This document shows positions 55,793-64,000 of a stretch of 64,000 bases of DNA, in pieces. The notes below the pieces were generated by a model. That model made no database searches. It was not told where the DNA came from and saw only the letters and a program-made list of their open reading frames with translations. The stretch covers positions 124,001 to 188,000 of the forward strand of contig NZ_BCTQ01000006.1 of the NCBI RefSeq assembly GCF_001571365.1, written 5' to 3'. Origin of the DNA: Achromobacter denitrificans NBRC 15125. Its GTDB lineage: Bacteria > Pseudomonadota > Gammaproteobacteria > Burkholderiales > Burkholderiaceae_B. Each line of letters opens with the position of its first letter. Position 1 is the stretch's first letter. Made by a program: the position numbers and the translations under genes.

Positions 55793-56652
55793 GCAAGCCG
55801 GTTTCGGCCAATGACGTCGCTCGATATCTGGGGCTGCCAGCCTTGGCGAGCGACGTCGAGATTACGTCTATCGCTCCGGTCGACGAAGCGGTCGCGGGAG
55901 CGCTGAGCTTTGCGAAATCGGGCGCTTGGGCGGAAAAGGCGCCGGCCGGGGCCGTCGTGATCGTTTCACCGGAGCACGCTGCTCTGGTGAAGGGTCTCGC
56001 GCTGGTGTCGCCGACTCCCAGGCTGGATTTCGCGCGGGCATTGGCTTATATCGAAGATACGGCGGGCTACGTCTGGTCCCAGGCCGAGCCCGACATTCAT
56101 CCCACTGCCTTCATCGGGCAAAACGTGGTGCTTGGCAAGGGGGTGGTGGTCGGAGCGGGCGCACGGATTCTGCACAACGTTGTGATCCAGGACGAAGTCA
56201 CCATCGGTGCGCGCAGCATCATTAAATCCTGCACGGTCGTCGGTGAAGATGGCTTTGGATTCGAACGTGATGCCGATGGCAAGGCGCTACGGCTTCCCCA
56301 TTTGGGCCGGGTGATTATCGAGGACGATGTCGAGATCGGCTCGCTGACCACCGTTTGCCGTGGAACGCTGGGCGACACGCTGATACGGCGTGGCGCAAAG
56401 ATTGACGATCATGTACATATCGCGCACAACGTCGATGTGGGCGAGGACGCATTCGTCATCGCTTGCGCCGAGATTAGCGGCGGCGTGCGCATTGGCGCCC
56501 AGGCTTGGGTCGCGCCCAATGCATCCGTGCTGAATCAGCTGAAAATCGGCGAGAAGGCGATCGTTGGTCTTGGCGCGGTGGTCGTGCGCAATGTCGACGA
56601 AAAAAGCATCGTGGCGGGCAACCCCGCGAAGCATATCCGGCACGTCGAGTAA
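55777..56652 (+). CDS. LpxD-like N-acyltransferase, paralogue in O-antigen locus
   Basis: 291 residues: an N-terminal UDP-sugar-binding domain (ISKPVSANDVARYLGLP, AGALSFAK) and a long left-handed beta-helix (IHPTAFIGQNVVLGKGVVVG) with the LpxD catalytic His in VHIAHNVDVGED. True lpxD sits with fabZ, lpxA and bamA, none of which is here, and is about 340-360 residues long. It is therefore taken as a sugar N-acyltransferase acting with the overlapping PIG-L deacetylase. The ATG at 55777 begins the domain. Confidence 0.82.
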   Translation: MGRAISKPVSANDVARYLGLPALASDVEITSIAPVDEAVAGALSFAKSGAWAEKAPAGAVVIVSPEHAALVKGLALVSPTPRLDFARALAYIEDTAGYVWSQAEPDIHPTAFIGQNVVLGKGVVVGAGARILHNVVIQDEVTIGARSIIKSCTVVGEDGFGFERDADGKALRLPHLGRVIIEDDVEIGSLTTVCRGTLGDTLIRRGAKIDDHVHIAHNVDVGEDAFVIACAEISGGVRIGAQAWVAPNASVLNQLKIGEKAIVGLGAVVVRNVDEKSIVAGNPAKHIRHVE

Positions 56653-56713
56653 TCGGCTTCACGGCAGCCCTGGTCCTGGAGGACGGGGCTGCCTTGCCCT
56701 TCACCGTGCGCTG

Positions 56714-58060
56714 TCAGTGGCGCAGGTGCGCAGGGTTTGTGCCGGTCACCTTGGCACTATAGAAGAACAATAACCAGATGATGCCGCCGAATGACGTGAG
56801 CATCGTGAAGAACGAAACGTTCACCAACGCGAGCCCGATTGGAAGCAGCAACGGCAGCACGAAGCGGCGGTTCCAATCGCGCGTAGCGCGATCCAGAAGA
56901 ATCAGCCAGCACGCCAGCAAGATGCTGATGACGACGATGCCGACGGATCCGAGCGCTGCGGCGCCATCTGTGGCGAAGAGGCTGGCGTTCGAATTGCTTT
57001 CCACATTGAATGAACGTTCGGCAAGAATCCGTCCGAGCATTGGCCATTTCTTGTCGTAGTCGAGCAGGTTGGGGGTGGTGACGAACCGGTTGACTCCCGA
57101 CACATGGGACCAATACGTGTAGCCCAGCCGCGAAAACAAGTCGTAGTACTGAGCCACGAATACGCCTGGATAGGCGAGCAGTCGCGTCAGGAAGTAGAAG
57201 CCAAGTTTCTCCAGCGCTCCTACCGAGCGCCAGAAGAAGGCGATCAATAGCGTGAGCACCGAGAAACCGGCGATCAGCGCGGTCACGTGCCTGGCCGTCA
57301 TGAAGCGGAAGCGCGCGATCTCGTACAGCAGGAACATGGCGACCGGGAGCAGGAAAACGGTACGTTCGGCGGTGATCATGTAGGTGATCAGGAAGCCGCA
57401 CAGCGCGGCGACGAGAGCAAGGCGGTGCCGGTTCGCCAGGCCATAGGCGAATAAAAATGGGCTGAAGATATAGGCGAAATAGACCTGCGCGTACCCGACG
57501 GCAAGGGACGTCGCGGCGCCCTTTTCTCTTTGGCCGTAGACGTCCGATAGACTCTGCAGGCTCATGCTATCGCGATAGATAGCCAGAAGCAGCAGGCAGC
57601 AGATCAGCCAGGCAAGAAAGAAAAGCTTGGCGATTCTCTTGCTTGGAGAATAGACAGGTGTGTCAGCGGGTTCGGCGCCGAATACGCGTACGGTGGAGAA
57701 GAGCAGGGCCATGCCGAAGGCCAGCGAGCCCATCAGGAAGCCATACCGCTCCATACTGTCGTCATAGTTTTCCAGATTGATGACGACGGCCGGCACGAAA
57801 ACGAGCAGGAATAACAGCAGCAGGATGACGGAGGATGCCCGGTCGAATCTTACGGGCATCGCCAGGGTGGGTATCGCCAGCATCATGACCATCGCGGTGA
57901 TTTTCGCGGCGTCGAGCGACGGCTCGAAAAAGCCCCAGTATGCCTGCTCTGAACTGAGATAAAGCGCATGCGCGACGGAAATCGAGAATCCGTAGAACAG
58001 TACTGCGCAGAGCAGGATGAATCTGGATCTCGCAGGAGATGAGGGCGGGAAAGCGGGCAT
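56714..58060 (-). CDS. wzy: Probable O-antigen polymerase Wzy
   Basis: 448 residues with about 11-12 membrane helices and large periplasmic loops (between about 325 and 385: SGVNRFVTTPNLLDYDKKWP). Wzy proteins are weakly conserved, so the call rests on topology, length, the ERTVFLLPVAMFLLYE region and its position beside Wzz, WaaL and Wzx. It would join O-units in the periplasm. Confidence 0.78.
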   Translation of the reverse strand: MPAFPPSSPARSRFILLCAVLFYGFSISVAHALYLSSEQAYWGFFEPSLDAAKITAMVMMLAIPTLAMPVRFDRASSVILLLLFLLVFVPAVVINLENYDDSMERYGFLMGSLAFGMALLFSTVRVFGAEPADTPVYSPSKRIAKLFFLAWLICCLLLLAIYRDSMSLQSLSDVYGQREKGAATSLAVGYAQVYFAYIFSPFLFAYGLANRHRLALVAALCGFLITYMITAERTVFLLPVAMFLLYEIARFRFMTARHVTALIAGFSVLTLLIAFFWRSVGALEKLGFYFLTRLLAYPGVFVAQYYDLFSRLGYTYWSHVSGVNRFVTTPNLLDYDKKWPMLGRILAERSFNVESNSNASLFATDGAAALGSVGIVVISILLACWLILLDRATRDWNRRFVLPLLLPIGLALVNVSFFTMLTSFGGIIWLLFFYSAKVTGTNPAHLRH

Positions 58061-58159
58061 TTTGGCTGTGCGGCGTTTGCGCTTGTGTCTCCGGGGCCGT
58101 TCGGCGCGGCCTTTGTGCCCCAGGAATGTTTTGGCGAAGCGCTATGACGGAGCCAGAAA

Positions 58160-59002
58160 TCAATTGCGCTTGGGCGCGAGCCACGCCCACAACGCAAAGA
58201 TGATCACCATCAGCGCGGATCCCAGCAAGGCTCCGACGAGGGCTGCGACGATTCTGCTGGGCCCTTGGGGCGTCTGAGCGACAAATACCGGCGCTTCGAA
58301 ACGGGTGTTATAGGTTTTGGCCTCTTGGAGTTGATCTCGCAGGTTTGTCTGCTGCTCGACAAAACGGGAGCGTTCCACTTCATTGGCCCGCAGCAGATAG
58401 GAGACCATGATGGGATCAGGCGCTTGCTGGCCGATCTTTGCCGCATTGGCCTTAATGCTGTCTAGTATGGTCTGATGTTCCTTCTGATTGCCCTCGATCG
58501 AGGTCTCCAGGCTTGCAAGCCGTTCTTTCTTTTCCTTCACCGCGACATCCAGCAGAGCTTGGTGTTCCCGCTGCAGGACGGCCAGGGCGCCAGTCAGAAA
58601 TTTCGTGGCATCTTCCTTGGTAAGGCCGTCGACCTGCATCTGGAAAAGGCTAGGGCCTTTCTGAACCTGCGTGTTGAAGGTTTTCTTTGCCAGTTTCGCT
58701 CTGACATCGCTGTCCACGTCGACCGGCATGCCGGCTGCGCGCAATGCATCCTGGACGAACGACGGGAACTGAGTGCGCGCCAGGACGGCAGCGGGATCGG
58801 TCAGAGCATTGGTTCCACCGACCTGGCCGATTTTCGCGAGAGCCATGGCTGGCCAGACTTTTGGCTGTGACATAGCGATGGCAACGGCGACGACAAGGCC
58901 GACCAATGCTCCAAGAATGATGAGGAGCCAATGGGAAATCAGTATGTCTTGTAGAAAACGGCTGTCTTCGGGATTGCTATAGGAAGAAGGGCTATCACTC
59001 AT
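58160..59002 (-). CDS. wzz: Wzz-like O-antigen chain-length regulator 1
   Basis: 280 residues with two flanking membrane helices (about 24-46 and 248-272) and a long coiled-coil periplasmic domain (about 125-240, for example EREHQALLDVAVKEKKERLA). The Pro/Gly stretch before TM2 (AQTPQGPSRIV) fits the PCP superfamily. It sets the modal length of the O-chain with Wzy, which follows it 99 bases downstream. A second homologue is at 60681. Confidence 0.87.
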   Translation of the reverse strand: MSDSPSSYSNPEDSRFLQDILISHWLLIILGALVGLVVAVAIAMSQPKVWPAMALAKIGQVGGTNALTDPAAVLARTQFPSFVQDALRAAGMPVDVDSDVRAKLAKKTFNTQVQKGPSLFQMQVDGLTKEDATKFLTGALAVLQREHQALLDVAVKEKKERLASLETSIEGNQKEHQTILDSIKANAAKIGQQAPDPIMVSYLLRANEVERSRFVEQQTNLRDQLQEAKTYNTRFEAPVFVAQTPQGPSRIVAALVGALLGSALMVIIFALWAWLAPKRN

Positions 59003-59448
59003 ATGGGATTTGCGTTCTCAGTATCGATATTCTTCGTCGCGTAGTTGAAGTACGCGGCAATATCGCCATTGAGTTGATCCCAAGAGGAATCTCTATAATT
59101 TGAAAGCGATTTTTGATTGCCGCGTGTCGGAGTTGATGCCTCCACATTATGCAGAGGTCAATTGACGTCGATACAACGATGATGCACAAATCGTTAGCGA
59201 GTATGTGGCAAGGCACGCTTGGAAATCATGCGTTGCGGTATTGGCAAAAGCGCCTGCGTTCGACAGATTCTCTTAGGGAGGGTCTGCGTGGGTGACGGAT
59301 GCCGAGGGAGCCGAGGGGGGCCTCAGGCTCGTAACATATGTTGTTGTATATGCGCTGTGTCGACAGCGTTACATCCAGCATGGGGAACAGGCGTAATGGC
59401 GCATCTGGCGCGGATCGCCTGTAGGGGACTGCAGCCGAAAGGGGGTAG
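59003..59448. other. Gene-free stretch between wzz 1 and waaL
   Basis: 446 bases with no supportable gene. A TTGATC and TATAAT pair near 59073-59098 on the plus strand has too short a spacer (14) and no downstream plus-strand gene. A stem GAGCCGAGG/CCTCAGGCTC (59308-59330, one bulge, GGGG loop) has no U-run. Confidence 0.5.
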
Positions 59449-60663
59449 TCAGGAGCAGGCGGCTGCGGCGCGCTTCACCGCAGCCTGGCGCCGCAGATTG
59501 CCGTAGACGCCAATGGCGATGGGTAGCAATTGGTAGGTGTAGTACTTGGCGACGAGCAAAAGCATCAGATTCGCCACCAGCAGCGCAGCCGCTACCAGAA
59601 ATACAGGCGTACGGATTTGGTCGCTATACGAAAGGATGAGATTGGCGCCCGCAAAGACCAACAGCAGTATTAGGGTCACAACCCCCGGCAAGCCCATATC
59701 GACCCACGCGGACAGAATGTTGTGCGCATAGTTGCCGGGCAGATAGCTGCCAAAATCGCCCAGGACCGGCCAGGTCGAGATCGATAGCCAGGCATTGCTC
59801 GTTAGTGCGGCACGCGCGATGACGGACTGATCTTCGCTGATATCCGACAGGCCCAAAATGCGGCTGCCTGGCAGCGTGCCGAGCATCGTATGCGCCAGCA
59901 CCAGCAGCGCGATGGCCCCGCCAATTCCGAGCACGACCAGCAGCACCTTGCGTTTGGCCATGCAGAACTCGATAACGCAGGCCATGAGCGCGAAGGCCAC
60001 GAATTCAGAGCGCGCACCGATCATATACAAGGCGATGATCGCCGCCGCATAGCCGGCATATCTGACGAGGACGCGCCCGGGTGGAATCGCGGCCAGCGCC
60101 ACCACGATATAGGTCATGGCGACCGCCTGGTAATTCAGCTCCATGCCGATTTCGGGCGAGATATACCCCCCGCCGATCAATTGGCCATTCGTCGAATTGA
60201 GCAGGATAAGCGGCAGTAAAGCGCAGAAGACCAACTGCGACCAGCAGGTCGCGGTCAGGTTGCCCCAAGGGAAAAGCAGGCCGAACAGGTAGAGCACAAC
60301 AAATGAGCCCCACGCGATGGCATTAGGCTTCAGGATGTCGGGCGTTACCTGGAAATAGACGCCGACCGCGATGCTGATGCCGAACAGCGCCATGAACAGG
60401 AGGAACAGCCATTCCACCAAGTCGAACCGGACTCGCAGGCGCGGCTTGGCATAGGCCGCGAGCAGCAGCATCGGCAGGCCGAGCACGATCCCGGCTGTGA
60501 AGTACCCGCCCAGATATGGCCGGATCACCGCCTTTTGCACCAGTATCTGGTAGACGATGTAGGCGGGGAAGATGACGAAAAACGCCCCGATCGCCAACCA
60601 CCGCGCGGTCCATTCGCTGCCATTCTGACGGCAGCTGGCGGTGATCGTAGGAGCGTGCGACAT
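59449..60663 (-). CDS. waaL: O-antigen ligase WaaL family (Wzy_C) protein
   Basis: 404 residues with about 11 helices and a large periplasmic loop (about 265-315) containing the LTSNAWLSISTWPVLGDFGS and NYAHNILSAWVDMGL stretches. The second carries the HN motif typical of the Wzy_C/WaaL family. It joins O-antigen to lipid A-core, or may polymerise. The ATG at 60663 was preferred to upstream TTG codons. It lies 17 bases after wzz 2. Confidence 0.82.
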   Translation of the reverse strand: MSHAPTITASCRQNGSEWTARWLAIGAFFVIFPAYIVYQILVQKAVIRPYLGGYFTAGIVLGLPMLLLAAYAKPRLRVRFDLVEWLFLLFMALFGISIAVGVYFQVTPDILKPNAIAWGSFVVLYLFGLLFPWGNLTATCWSQLVFCALLPLILLNSTNGQLIGGGYISPEIGMELNYQAVAMTYIVVALAAIPPGRVLVRYAGYAAAIIALYMIGARSEFVAFALMACVIEFCMAKRKVLLVVLGIGGAIALLVLAHTMLGTLPGSRILGLSDISEDQSVIARAALTSNAWLSISTWPVLGDFGSYLPGNYAHNILSAWVDMGLPGVVTLILLLVFAGANLILSYSDQIRTPVFLVAAALLVANLMLLLVAKYYTYQLLPIAIGVYGNLRRQAAVKRAAAACS

Positions 60664-60680
60664 CAATTTCAACCGACGGG

Positions 60681-61529
60681 TCAGCTGCGGTTGATGAGTC
60701 CGCTCAAGGAGCGGCGGCTACGGAAGGCGGTCTGGATCAGGGCCAGCGCGAAGGCGAGGATGAAGCCGACAAAGGCGCCAATTGCGCCGCTGACGACTTT
60801 GCTGCCACCTTGAGCCACGGGCGAGACAGAGACGGACGAGATCAGCTTGCTGTTGAAGGTGCGGGTCGGATTCAACTGTTCTTGCAGCAGGCCGATCGAA
60901 ATACGCAGCCGTTCGGATTCCGATTGGGTGGTGCGCAGCAGGTAGGACACCACCAGCGAGTCCGACACGTCTGTCGTGGGCGCCACTTGTCCCGACTTGA
61001 GCGCGGCAATGACCGTGTCGCGTTCACTGGCGTTCGTCGCCAACAGTGCTTCAGCCTCCTCGATTTTACGCTTGCGTTCCTGCACCCCGTCGTTGTACTC
61101 CTCTGCGGTCTGTGCCTGCAAAGTGGCAACTGCGCCTTCCAGAAGCCGTTTGGCCTCTTCCGGTGAATATGCGCTGACTTGCAGCTGGAGGAGATTGGGG
61201 CTGCGCTGCGGGATGGCAACGAGTGTCCTCAATGCGAGGAGAGATTTCGGGTCGGCGTAAGGATCTCGCGGCAAACCGGCTTTCTCGAGGGAATCGCTCG
61301 TGAAACCGGGTTGCTGCACCATGGACACAAGCGTTCCGGCATCCACGAGCGGCGCCGGGCCGTTGATCTGCGCGATTTTTACGAGCCCACTCGCCGCCCA
61401 GACCGGGGGACGCTTGGGCATCAAACTGATGCCGATGACGGCACCCAAGATAATGGCCAAAACCAGCAATTTCCAATAGGAGAGCAGTAGGCCGACAATA
61501 TTCGGGAAATCGCCAGATTTGGGTTGCAT
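60681..61529 (-). CDS. Wzz-like O-antigen chain-length regulator 2
   Basis: 282 residues, same plan as the homologue at 58160: TM1 at about 18-37, a coiled-coil periplasmic part (about 130-235, for example ERKRKIEEAEALLATNASER), VAQGGSKVVSGAIGAFVG before TM2 and a basic tail. The two copies share the 'PxSLLALRT/LLQLQVSAYSPEEAKR' style of arrangement at the N-terminal domain, implying duplication. It heads a divergent pair with waaC; the 206 bases between contain no gene. Confidence 0.85.
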   Translation of the reverse strand: MQPKSGDFPNIVGLLLSYWKLLVLAIILGAVIGISLMPKRPPVWAASGLVKIAQINGPAPLVDAGTLVSMVQQPGFTSDSLEKAGLPRDPYADPKSLLALRTLVAIPQRSPNLLQLQVSAYSPEEAKRLLEGAVATLQAQTAEEYNDGVQERKRKIEEAEALLATNASERDTVIAALKSGQVAPTTDVSDSLVVSYLLRTTQSESERLRISIGLLQEQLNPTRTFNSKLISSVSVSPVAQGGSKVVSGAIGAFVGFILAFALALIQTAFRSRRSLSGLINRS

Positions 61530-61735
61530 GTCGTTTGGGCTTATTTTGGAGATCGTGATTGTATGCCAATTGGACGAGATAGCGGCTAAGTCCGTGCGTC
61601 GCCAAATGGGGGTGTAGCCATCCTGTAGCGGTATGGATCGGTGGAGATCGCAGCGCCTGGGCTCGGCCCCGAACCCGGGAGAAGGGGGGCGTTGTGTTGT
61701 ACATTCGCGTTTCTGACTGAACCGTCTTTGCCTTA

Positions 61736-62764
61736 ATGCCTACACGCATTCTCATCGTTCGCACATCGTCGCTTGGCGATCTGGTGCACATGCTGCCCGC
61801 AATATCCGATATCGCCCGATATGTACCGGATGCCGAAATCGACTGGGTGGCGGAAGAAGCATTCGCCGAGATTCCCAGCTGGCATCCCGCGGTCAATGAG
61901 GTGATCAAGGTGGCGCACCGTCGCTGGCGCAAGGCCTGGTGGTCCAGCGAGGTCAGGGCCGAGCGCCATGCGCTTAAGGAGCGCCTGCGCTCCAAGCAGT
62001 ACGACATCGTGCTGGACATGCAGGCCCTGTTGAAGTCCGCCTGGCTGGTCCGCCAGACGCGCGGCGTACGGCACGGGCTGGATTGGCGTTCGGCGCGCGA
62101 GCCCCTGGCTTCCCTGTTCTACAACGTGCGCCATCGGGTGGAATTCTGGCAACCCGCGGTCATCCGCCAACGCAAGCTGGCGGCGCTGACGTTCGGCTAC
62201 CAATACGCCGGCCAGCCCGATTTCGGCCTCCAGGCCTTTTCCCGGCAAGCCGCGCAGTCGCGCGAGGGTGATGTCGTGGCGGAAAGCGGCCAGGTGGATC
62301 CACCGCGCCTGCACCATCTGGACACGGACCATGGCTACGCGGTGATCATGCCTTCGGCCAGCCGGGACGACAAACTCTGGCCCGAGGACGATTGGCGCGC
62401 GGTGTTCCGCCGGCTGCGCGACGCGGGCTGCAGCCTGCGTCTGCTTTGCGGCAATGAGCAGGAGGCGCAGCGCGCCAGGTTGCTCGTGGCCGGCATGGAC
62501 GGCGCCGAGGTGATGCCCCGCATGGACTTGACGTCGGTGGCGCGCCTGCTGGCCGGCTCGCGCCTGATGGTGGGCCTGGACAGCGGCCTGACGCACCTGT
62601 CGGCGGCCCTGGGCCGTCCCACTATCGGCATATATCGGGCCTCGACGCCCGTGCGCACGCCGCTGGTTGGCTCGAACTACACCGCCAGCCTGGGCGACCG
62701 CGGCGCTTCGCCCTCGCGCGAGGCCGTGATGGCGTCGGTGGAGCAGGCGCTGGCCGCGCAGTGA
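61736..62764 (+). CDS. waaC: Lipopolysaccharide heptosyltransferase I
   Basis: 342 residues, GT9 family. ILIVRTSSLGDLVHMLPAIS at the N-terminus and MVGLDSGLTHLSAALGRPT in the C-terminal donor domain are its hallmarks, along with DIVLDMQALLKSAW. It adds the first L-glycero-D-manno-heptose to Kdo2-lipid A in the cytoplasm. It precedes waaA by one base and belongs to the core, GC-rich part. Confidence 0.95.
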   Translation: MPTRILIVRTSSLGDLVHMLPAISDIARYVPDAEIDWVAEEAFAEIPSWHPAVNEVIKVAHRRWRKAWWSSEVRAERHALKERLRSKQYDIVLDMQALLKSAWLVRQTRGVRHGLDWRSAREPLASLFYNVRHRVEFWQPAVIRQRKLAALTFGYQYAGQPDFGLQAFSRQAAQSREGDVVAESGQVDPPRLHHLDTDHGYAVIMPSASRDDKLWPEDDWRAVFRRLRDAGCSLRLLCGNEQEAQRARLLVAGMDGAEVMPRMDLTSVARLLAGSRLMVGLDSGLTHLSAALGRPTIGIYRASTPVRTPLVGSNYTASLGDRGASPSREAVMASVEQALAAQ

Positions 62765-62765
62765 T

Positions 62766-64000
62766 ATGAACCGCGGCGTCTACACACTGGCGCTCAGGGC
62801 CTTGTCGCCGCTGGTCTGGCTGTGGATGGGACATCGCGCCAGGCGGGCCGGCGGCCAATGGGAAATCTTCTCCGCGGAACGCTTCGGCCGGGCGCCGGCC
62901 GAAGCGGGGCCCGCGCAGACCGCTCCCGTCTGGGTGCACGCCGTCAGCCTGGGCGAGACCCGGGCAGCCCAACCTCTGCTGCAAGCGCTGCTGGACCGCG
63001 GACTGCCGGTGCTGCTGACCCACGTGACGGCCACCGGCCGGGTCGAGGGCGCGCGGCTGTTCCAGGGCGCGATCGCCCGGGGCCAGTTGCGCCAGGCCTG
63101 GCTTCCCTACGATTTCCCCGGGGCGACCCGCCGCTTCATGGCCGGCCGCCGGCCCCGTTGCGGGCTGCTGATAGAGCGCGAGGTGTGGCCCAACCTGCTG
63201 GCCGCCGCGCGCGAGGCGGGCGTGCCCATGGCGCTGGTCAGCGCCCGGTTCTCGGCCTCTTCCCTGCGCCAGGCGGGCAGGATGGGCAGCGTGATGCGCG
63301 AAGCCCTGGCCGGCCTGGACGCGGTGCTGGCCCAGACCGCCGAGGACGCCTCCCGGCTGGGGCAGGCGGGGGCGAGGCCCCCGCTCGTGACCGGCAACCT
63401 TAAGTTCGATCTGGCGCTGCCTGATGCGCAGGTACGGGCCGGCCAGGCATGGCGCGAACGGCTGGGCCGACGCGTAGTGGCCGTGGCCAGCACGCGCGAG
63501 GGCGAGGACGGCGCGTTCATCGAGGCGATCAAGCGTCACGCCAACAACTCAGGGGCGCATGATTCGCCCTTGTTTCTCCTGATTCCCCGCCACCCCCAGC
63601 GTTTCGACGAGGCCGCGCGCCTGCTGGCGGAGGCCGGCTTGGCGTTCACGCGACGCTCGGGCGGCGCGGAACCCGGCCCGGATGTCGCGGTGCTGCTGGG
63701 CGATACGCTGGGCGAGATGGCGTTCTACTACGCCGCCTCGGAGGTGGCGATCGTCGCGGGCAGTTTTGCGCCGCTGGGCGGGCAGAACCTGATCGAGGCG
63801 TGCGCGGCCGGGGTGCCGGTCATCGTCGGGCCACATACGTTCAATTTCAAGCAGGCGGCGGAAGACGCCATCCAGGCGGGTGCCGCGCAGCGCGTGTCCG
63901 ACGCGGGGCAGGCGGTGGATGCCGCCATGGCGCTGCTGGGCGACGACGGCAGGCGGCTGCGTGGCGGGGAGGCGGCGCGGGCATGGTTCGGCGCGCACGC
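62766..64000 (+). CDS. waaA: 3-deoxy-D-manno-octulosonic acid (Kdo) transferase, C-terminus beyond window
   Basis: At least 411 residues, GT30 family; close to the usual ~420-430, so only the tail is missing. Visible motifs are VWVHAVSLGETRAAQPLLQ with the catalytic Glu near residue 64, THVTATGR, WPNLLAAAREAGVPMALVSA and GGQNLIEACAAGVPVIVGPH. It transfers Kdo from CMP-Kdo to lipid IVA. The ATG starts one base after the waaC stop, so they are one operon. Confidence 0.95.
   Translation, partial: MNRGVYTLALRALSPLVWLWMGHRARRAGGQWEIFSAERFGRAPAEAGPAQTAPVWVHAVSLGETRAAQPLLQALLDRGLPVLLTHVTATGRVEGARLFQGAIARGQLRQAWLPYDFPGATRRFMAGRRPRCGLLIEREVWPNLLAAAREAGVPMALVSARFSASSLRQAGRMGSVMREALAGLDAVLAQTAEDASRLGQAGARPPLVTGNLKFDLALPDAQVRAGQAWRERLGRRVVAVASTREGEDGAFIEAIKRHANNSGAHDSPLFLLIPRHPQRFDEAARLLAEAGLAFTRRSGGAEPGPDVAVLLGDTLGEMAFYYAASEVAIVAGSFAPLGGQNLIEACAAGVPVIVGPHTFNFKQAAEDAIQAGAAQRVSDAGQAVDAAMALLGDDGRRLRGGEAARAWFGAH

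Noticed and set aside
55777-56652. Housekeeping lpxD
   Set aside because: No bamA, skp, fabZ or lpxA neighbours; short length; overlap with a PIG-L gene in an O-antigen locus.
59073-59098. Plus-strand TTGATC...TATAAT promoter
   Set aside because: The spacer is only 14 bases, and no plus-strand gene or terminator follows in the 446-base gap.

Overview
The window looks like the chromosome of a high-GC betaproteobacterium of the Alcaligenaceae, most likely Bordetella or Achromobacter. The grounds are a DUF4148 secreted protein, G/C-rich wobble positions in the housekeeping genes, wlbA/wlbB/wlbC genes like those of the Bordetella band-A LPS locus, and a waaC-waaA pair closing the O-antigen locus. 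All identifications were made by reading sequence and motifs; no database search was run.

Left part, about 1-21.4 kb, is mostly core genome. It holds a saccharopine-dehydrogenase-like gene, two small secreted proteins (DUF4148, DUF1090), ubiA, a PLP aminotransferase, free-Met-R-sulfoxide reductase, a DapA-family lyase, a PF07399-type antiporter, an FmdB zinc ribbon, a DUF502 membrane protein, aspS, an exonuclease/endonuclease/phosphatase protein, a cardiolipin synthase, two exporters and a CoxG-like protein. Inside it, 6.9-11.4 kb, sits an unusual four-gene run: a sterol-desaturase-family enzyme, a fatty-acid desaturase, a fusion of a ketoacyl-ACP synthase III with a haem-oxygenase-like (probably di-iron) domain, and an unrecognised protein coupled by an ATGA overlap. 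I consider this the best candidate for an undescribed lipid or natural-product pathway.

Middle and right, about 21.5-61.5 kb, is a composite LPS O-antigen/surface-glycan locus flanked by waaC-waaA. The left operon (34.4 to 22.2 kb, minus strand) has a WbpI/WlbD-like 2-epimerase, a polyprenol-type GT2, an AsnB-type amidotransferase, a deacetylase-like protein, a large probable toroid protein, a DegT aminotransferase, a UPF0104-type membrane protein, a methyltransferase, a formyltransferase and a multi-pass membrane protein. Its wobble bases are visibly more A/T-rich than the flanks, and a decayed membrane-protein gene lies at its left edge. A methyltransferase gene and a degraded IS5-family element (35973-36815, near-perfect 18-bp ends) separate it from the second operon (51.2 to 36.8 kb, minus strand).

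That second operon encodes wlbA-wlbB-wlbC (2,3-diacetamido uronic acid), wbpG-hisH-hisF (sugar amidotransferase), fnlA-fnlB-fnlC plus wbuB (UDP-L-FucNAc and its transferase), and a WbpK/WbpV-like reductase, WbpL/WecA-like initiating transferase, PglD-like acetyltransferase and WbpM-like 4,6-dehydratase. The gene set resembles Pseudomonas aeruginosa B-band clusters as well as Bordetella wlb. To its right are an acetyltransferase, a GT4, a Wzx flippase, a PIG-L deacetylase overlapping an LpxD-like acyltransferase, then Wzy, Wzz, WaaL and a second Wzz. This supports Wzx/Wzy-dependent O-antigen assembly ligated to the core built by WaaC/WaaA. The C6 dehydrogenase expected for the uronic acid is not in the window.

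Dispersed intergenic repeats were found, most clearly a ~90-bp structured element in two inverted copies directly after the aminotransferase and aspS genes. No tRNA, rRNA or CRISPR array was seen.
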